This document shows positions 60,178-64,000 of a stretch of 64,000 nucleotides of DNA, piece after piece; the first letter of the stretch is position 1; each line of letters opens with the position of its first letter. Where the stretch lies: the NCBI RefSeq assembly GCF_027579695.1, contig NC_083577.1, forward strand, positions 57,549,783 to 57,613,782. Direction: 5' to 3'. This stretch comes from Neoarius graeffei. Taxonomy: Eukaryota; Chordata; Actinopteri; Siluriformes; Ariidae. Position numbers and translations under genes: made by a program. A model generated the notes under the pieces. The model worked only from the letters and a program-made list of their open reading frames with translations. It had not been told where the DNA came from and did no database searches.

Positions 60178-60770
60178 GGGCAGCACAATGGTGTAGTGCA
60201 GGGGTGTCCAAACTGATCCGTAAAGGGCCGTGTGGCTGCAGGTTTTCATTCCAGCCATGCAGCAGCACACCTGACTTGGCTCATTCAATCAACTGAACTG
60301 CCTTCACACAGTCAAATACTTGCAGCCACACCCACCCTTGATTAAAGGATGGGTGTGTCAGTTGATTGAAGAAGCCAAATGAGGTGTGCTGCTGCATGGC
60401 TGGAATGAAAACCTGCAGCCACACGGCCCTTTATGGATCAGTTTGGACACCCCTGGTGTAGTGGTTAGCCTCTTGCCTCACAGCAAGAAGGTCCTGGGTT
60501 CGAGCCCAGTGGCCAACAGGGGCCTTTCTGTGTGGAGTTTGCATGTTCTCCCTGTGTCTGCGTGGGTTTCCTCCAGGTGCTCCGGTTTCCCCCACAGTCC
60601 AAAGACATGCAGGTTAGGCTAACTGGTAGCTAAATGGTTCATTGTCTCTGTGTCAGCCCTGCGATGACCTGGCGACTTGTCCAGGGTGTACCCTGCCTCT
60701 CGCCCATAGTCAGCTGGGATAGGCTCCAGTTTGCCTGCGACCCTGCACAGGATAAGCGTTTATGGATAAT
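60178..60770 (+). repeat. tRNA-derived SINE, copy 13, split by a MITE
   Basis: The SINE head (GGGCAGCACAATGGTGTAGTG) breaks within the A box at 60198 and resumes at 60456 with GTGTAGTGGTTAGCCTCTTG. The tail is AGGATAAGCGTTTATGGATA. Confidence 0.95.
60199..60455. mobile_element. Palindromic hAT MITE inside SINE copy 13
   Basis: 257 bases, nearly one long palindrome: CAGGGGTGTCCAAACTGATC ... GATCAGTTTGGACACCCCTG. Perfect 8-base target duplication GTGTAGTG (60191-60198 and 60456-60463). The ends are of the Charlie type. Confidence 0.95.
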
Positions 60771-61341
60771 GGATCCCAAATGTAGTTGATCAGCCAGGAC
60801 AGGGTTGGTGAAAGACATTTGTCCTCCTTTGGTTCCTCACTTAAACTAGTCCAGTGTAGCTAAACAAGTAAAGGAAGCCTATGGGCTCCAGTTAGCATTG
60901 TGAAAGCTGCACCCCTAATCACACAACTCAAAAGCATGCCAAGTTGTTACCAATCTTAAAAGATATAGTTTCTGATCTACCTACCTGAAGCCAGGCTCAA
61001 TTATTTATCAAATATTTTTGTTTCATACTATGTCAGCATCAAACTAAGGCAGGTGGAATGGGTTTAAAATACACACAGTTTGAGTGTGTAACAGCGCCAG
61101 CACTAAATTAAAGCTAGACATGCCTTGCCTACATCTGGGGTAAACAGGCCTGGGTGATAAAAACAAGAGTAATATGTACCATTAATTGACTTTTGATCAA
61201 TAGCAATAAGAAAATTGTGCAATTTTGAAGAAACGCAAACCGCCATAAAAAGCACGTAATGAATACACAAAATTTGGTTGCATGAACAAACCCCAAGCAT
61301 GCCCCCTCCCTGGCTCATAAACAGCCCATCACAGAGTCTAA
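60771..61341. other. Non-coding stretch
   Basis: Nothing recognised. Confidence 0.5.
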
Positions 61342-63705
61342 GGCAAAAAAAAAAAAAAAAAAAAGTGTGTTTCCGGTTACCCGACCGACCCTAATCCGTA
61401 CTGCCCTACCCTAAACTTTTTTTTCGTTTTTTCCCAGTCGCGACTTTTACATATAACCCAACCGCGTGAACCGGAAGTTTGTGTCACTCACTGGGAAAAT
61501 CAGGGCTTTCCACAAGCGCCGGCTGCCAGCCATACAGCCGACTACACAATTAAGTCCAGCCGGCTACTTTAATGACTATTACTTTTGTAGCCCACAGGCT
61601 CTAAATATTAATTTTCGATTTTAATAAAATTAAATGTTTATCTAACGGACTGACAATAATGTCAAACTGAACCGCACTCATTTAAGTTGTGATTCGCGCC
61701 GTTTGTACCGATAATAACCACAAATTCCCCGCCGACATTGCTGATCAGGGGAGAGTAACTCATCCGCGGCCCCGACATGCGGTGCGTGCGCACGCACTCA
61801 GTAGTGTGTCGGGGCTGTCGGAGTGAACAGAAGCAGAGATAACGCTTATTTTGTCTTTCACCTAGAGACATGATTCAAACTTTAAGACGGAGACAAAATT
61901 CTCCTGTGTGGATCTGGCATTCAACTTTTTTGCTAGGTTCTATACTTTTTGATCAGTCACAGATCAAACACCATGAGCAAATCTGGAGAAATTCAGGCTT
62001 TATAATGGGTGTCTATGGCGTTACACACCAGTGGAGCTCAGGAGTTTAGAGTGTAGGCAGCTTGAAAAAAAAAAAAAGCTCTAACTTTCTCATTTAAACT
62101 GTTTTCTCAGCCACAATTTTCACTCTACACACACAATTTTCTCAAAAGTTGTAGTCACACATTGTGTGAATCAAGACAAGTGTCTCCCTGAGCAATAGGA
62201 TTTACAGTTTTTGAATGAGAAGCCTGAAAGTAAGGAGAGGACAGCCGCGCTCTCCCATAGACTCACATTATAAACGTGGCGGCCCTTTTACTGCAAAATC
62301 AGAAAAGTCACTTGTTTTTAACTCGCTCTAGTGTCCACATTTTTTACACTAGGGACAAAAAAAAAAATAATTACATTTGTGTGTGTTCATGGGAGCCTTG
62401 TAGCACTCAGTGTTAAAGAATTTTGTGAATAGCTCCTTTCGTTTCCGTGTAAATCAGCGTTGTTCGAGGAGAGGGAACTCTGAGAAAAAGCGCTCTTTGC
62501 TTGTTATATTGTGTCTCTTCCCTGCACCGTTACCAAGGCGACGAGCTCCACTCAGGGAGCAGAGAGGGGCGGGGCTGCTCTCTCTCTCAGAAAAATCATG
62601 TTAAAAGGTGTCTCATGCTGCATCAGATTCATCAGAAGGTGGTAATGGCCCGGTCACACCGCCCGAACTTTGCTGGAGCGTTCCTGGAGCGGTGAGAAAA
62701 ATTCAATCACTGCTCGTAACCATTCACCACCGTTTAACAAAAGTTGGCCCCCGTTAAAGCAACGCCGTATACGCTCGGCCACCGCTGATGTTTCTCAAGG
62801 GGCCCTCCTACCGCTCCGAACGTTTTGAGCTGCACAAAATATTGCGAGCGGTGAGGAGGGGGCAATTTTCCGCCTCTGCAAAGTTCACCCCCGCTCCACC
62901 AACGCCCAGTCAAAGTTTGGCACTGCTAGACGCAAGTTCGTGGACGCTTGGGTCCGCTAGGCCAACGCAGAAATCTTGAACGCTGGACCACCGCTGCTTC
63001 GCCAGCGTTGCCCGGGCTGCGATTAAACGTTGCACAAACTTCGGTGGAGCGGTTGTAAGCGTTTTACGAGCAGACACGGCTCGTAATTTGTTCGTAGTTC
63101 GTTCGTATTTGGCTATAAATATGGGGAGAAATGGACCAGGAGCTCATTTGGAATCGAGCTGCCGTTGAGTTCAGACCTCATGTATATTGAATTTGCTCAA
63201 AGTTACAGTAAAACTGTATCACCATGGATGCTGAGAGACTTGCTATGATTGGTGCTAAACCAACTTTATACCCCCGCCGAGCCAAAGCCCACATGCGCAG
63301 AACGCCGCTATACCAACGCTCGCGTCACCGCTAAACCAACGCTTGCTACCGCTAAACCAACGCTAAAGCAACGCCGGCTTCAGCGGTGCACCGCTAAGCC
63401 AACGCCCGTGTTTTCGATTTTTTTCCCCATTTTGTGCGCGGTGACGAGCGTTGTCGAAATTCGGCCCCCCCTCCCTACCGTTCAAGGAACGCTCCAGCAA
63501 AGTTCGGGCGGTGTGACTGGGCCATAACTCAGGTGACCTGCAAAGAAATTCATTATATTTTGTGAAATTATTCCTGTCTAAATATAGGTTATGGCAGCCA
63601 TCTTGGAAAAAAAAATTCAAAAAAAAGAAAATGCCTGCCTACCGACCCTAGTTTTGAAATCTACGTAACCGGAAACACACTTTTTTTTTTTTTTTTTTTT
63701 TGGCC
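61342..63705. mobile_element. PIF/Harbinger-like element (outer)
   Basis: Inverted ends GG(C)CA...A-run...GTGTGTTTCCGGTTAC. TAA target duplications at 61339-61341 and 63706-63708. The poly-A just inside each terminus is part of the element. It holds a nested Harbinger at 62646-63524. No transposase domain recognised. Confidence 0.85.
62646..63524 (+). mobile_element. PIF/Harbinger-like element (inner)
   Basis: Ends TGGCCCGGTCACACCGCCCG / CGGGCGGTGTGACTGGGCCA with TAA target duplications at 62643-62645 and 63525-63527. The inside is CpG-rich with many CCAACGC/GCGTTGG and CACCGCT units. A short frame at 63225 (MDAERLAMIGAKPT) may be the relic of a coding start. Confidence 0.9.
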
Positions 63706-63708
63706 TAA

Positions 63709-64000
63709 TCTAGGAATTTGAAAATAGGGGACAGATCCCTCACTAGTTGTAGAAACAGGGGACAGAAAATATTAACATGGGTAAAAATATCCCTCATTTG
63801 TTCCAGTTAGTGGGGACAGAAAAATAAGTAATACATTGGTAGATATTTTCAAGAGTACATCTATAAACAGAACAGTTTTATTAATAAAACTAAATACATG
63901 TAACAAACATTCATATCAGATGTTAATCTACATATCATAATTATGGCACTATACATATCCTTTAATACAGTGATATGAAAACCATATCAGCAAACACTTA
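63709..64000. other. Non-coding end of window
   Basis: Contains three GGGGACAGA units. Nothing else recognised. Confidence 0.5.

Noticed and set aside
17000-64000. Search for the large first exon of long TSC22D1 on the minus strand
   Set aside because: No long Ser/Gln/Pro-rich open frame of the expected kilobase size is present, so it must lie beyond the window or be absent.

Overview
This window is vertebrate, almost certainly teleost, genomic DNA. It is intron-rich, about 1 percent coding, and packed with mobile elements of typical fish families: tRNA-derived SINEs with the fish mermaid/DANA-type core, Tc1/mariner, hAT, PIF/Harbinger, Kolobok-like and Crypton-like DNA elements, and CR1/L2-like LINEs. 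The dominant SINE, with a tail of the GATGAG type, makes me favour an ostariophysan and possibly a catfish, but that is inference. No bacterial gene, CRISPR array, operon or viral gene was found.

Two cellular genes are certain and they converge. SERP2 (+ strand, coding exons at 3094-3177, 12127-12199 and 13006-13046) encodes a complete 65-residue RAMP4-type tail-anchored ER protein. TSC22D1 (- strand, coding exons at 16690-16811, 16184-16235 and 14736-14996) encodes the complete short isoform of 144 residues with TSC box and leucine zipper. Their polyadenylation signals lie about 200 bases apart, near 13.38 and 13.58 kb. The same pair is adjacent on human chromosome 13q14, so this is conserved synteny. 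The huge first exon of the long TSC22D1 isoform is not seen, so most of 17-64 kb is probably the long first intron of that isoform or flanking DNA.

Region by region: 1-3 kb has a pyrimidine-rich tract, two tandem SINE pairs and the SERP2 promoter. 3.2-12.1 kb is SERP2 intron 1, which holds a Tc1 element split by a LINE that is itself split by a solo LTR-like insert and a MITE, then a second LINE. 13-17 kb holds the convergent gene ends and short TSC22D1. 18.5-23.5 kb holds a Charlie-like hAT, a Tc1 element with a hAT inside its transposase, and a SINE. 24.9-32.7 kb holds a Tc1 remnant, a Crypton-like remnant, and a Tc1 carrying mariner, hAT and SINE insertions. 35-38 kb is a second copy of the first hAT family with another hAT nested in it. 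38-50 kb has a LINE tail, a solo LTR, a Kolobok-like element with a THAP exon, a MITE, a foldback element, a second THAP element and a Harbinger element. 50-64 kb has SINEs, a BED-finger hAT and one Harbinger nested in another.

The observations most worth a second look are: a possible alternative TSC22D1 first exon near 26.3 kb whose splice phase fits exon 2; three places where a younger SINE sits exactly at the 5' target duplication of an older one; two THAP exons in elements with TTAA-type ends; two copies of one hAT family that keep complementary parts of the transposase; and a Crypton-type recombinase remnant with an internal tandem duplication. I see no convincing new gene system.
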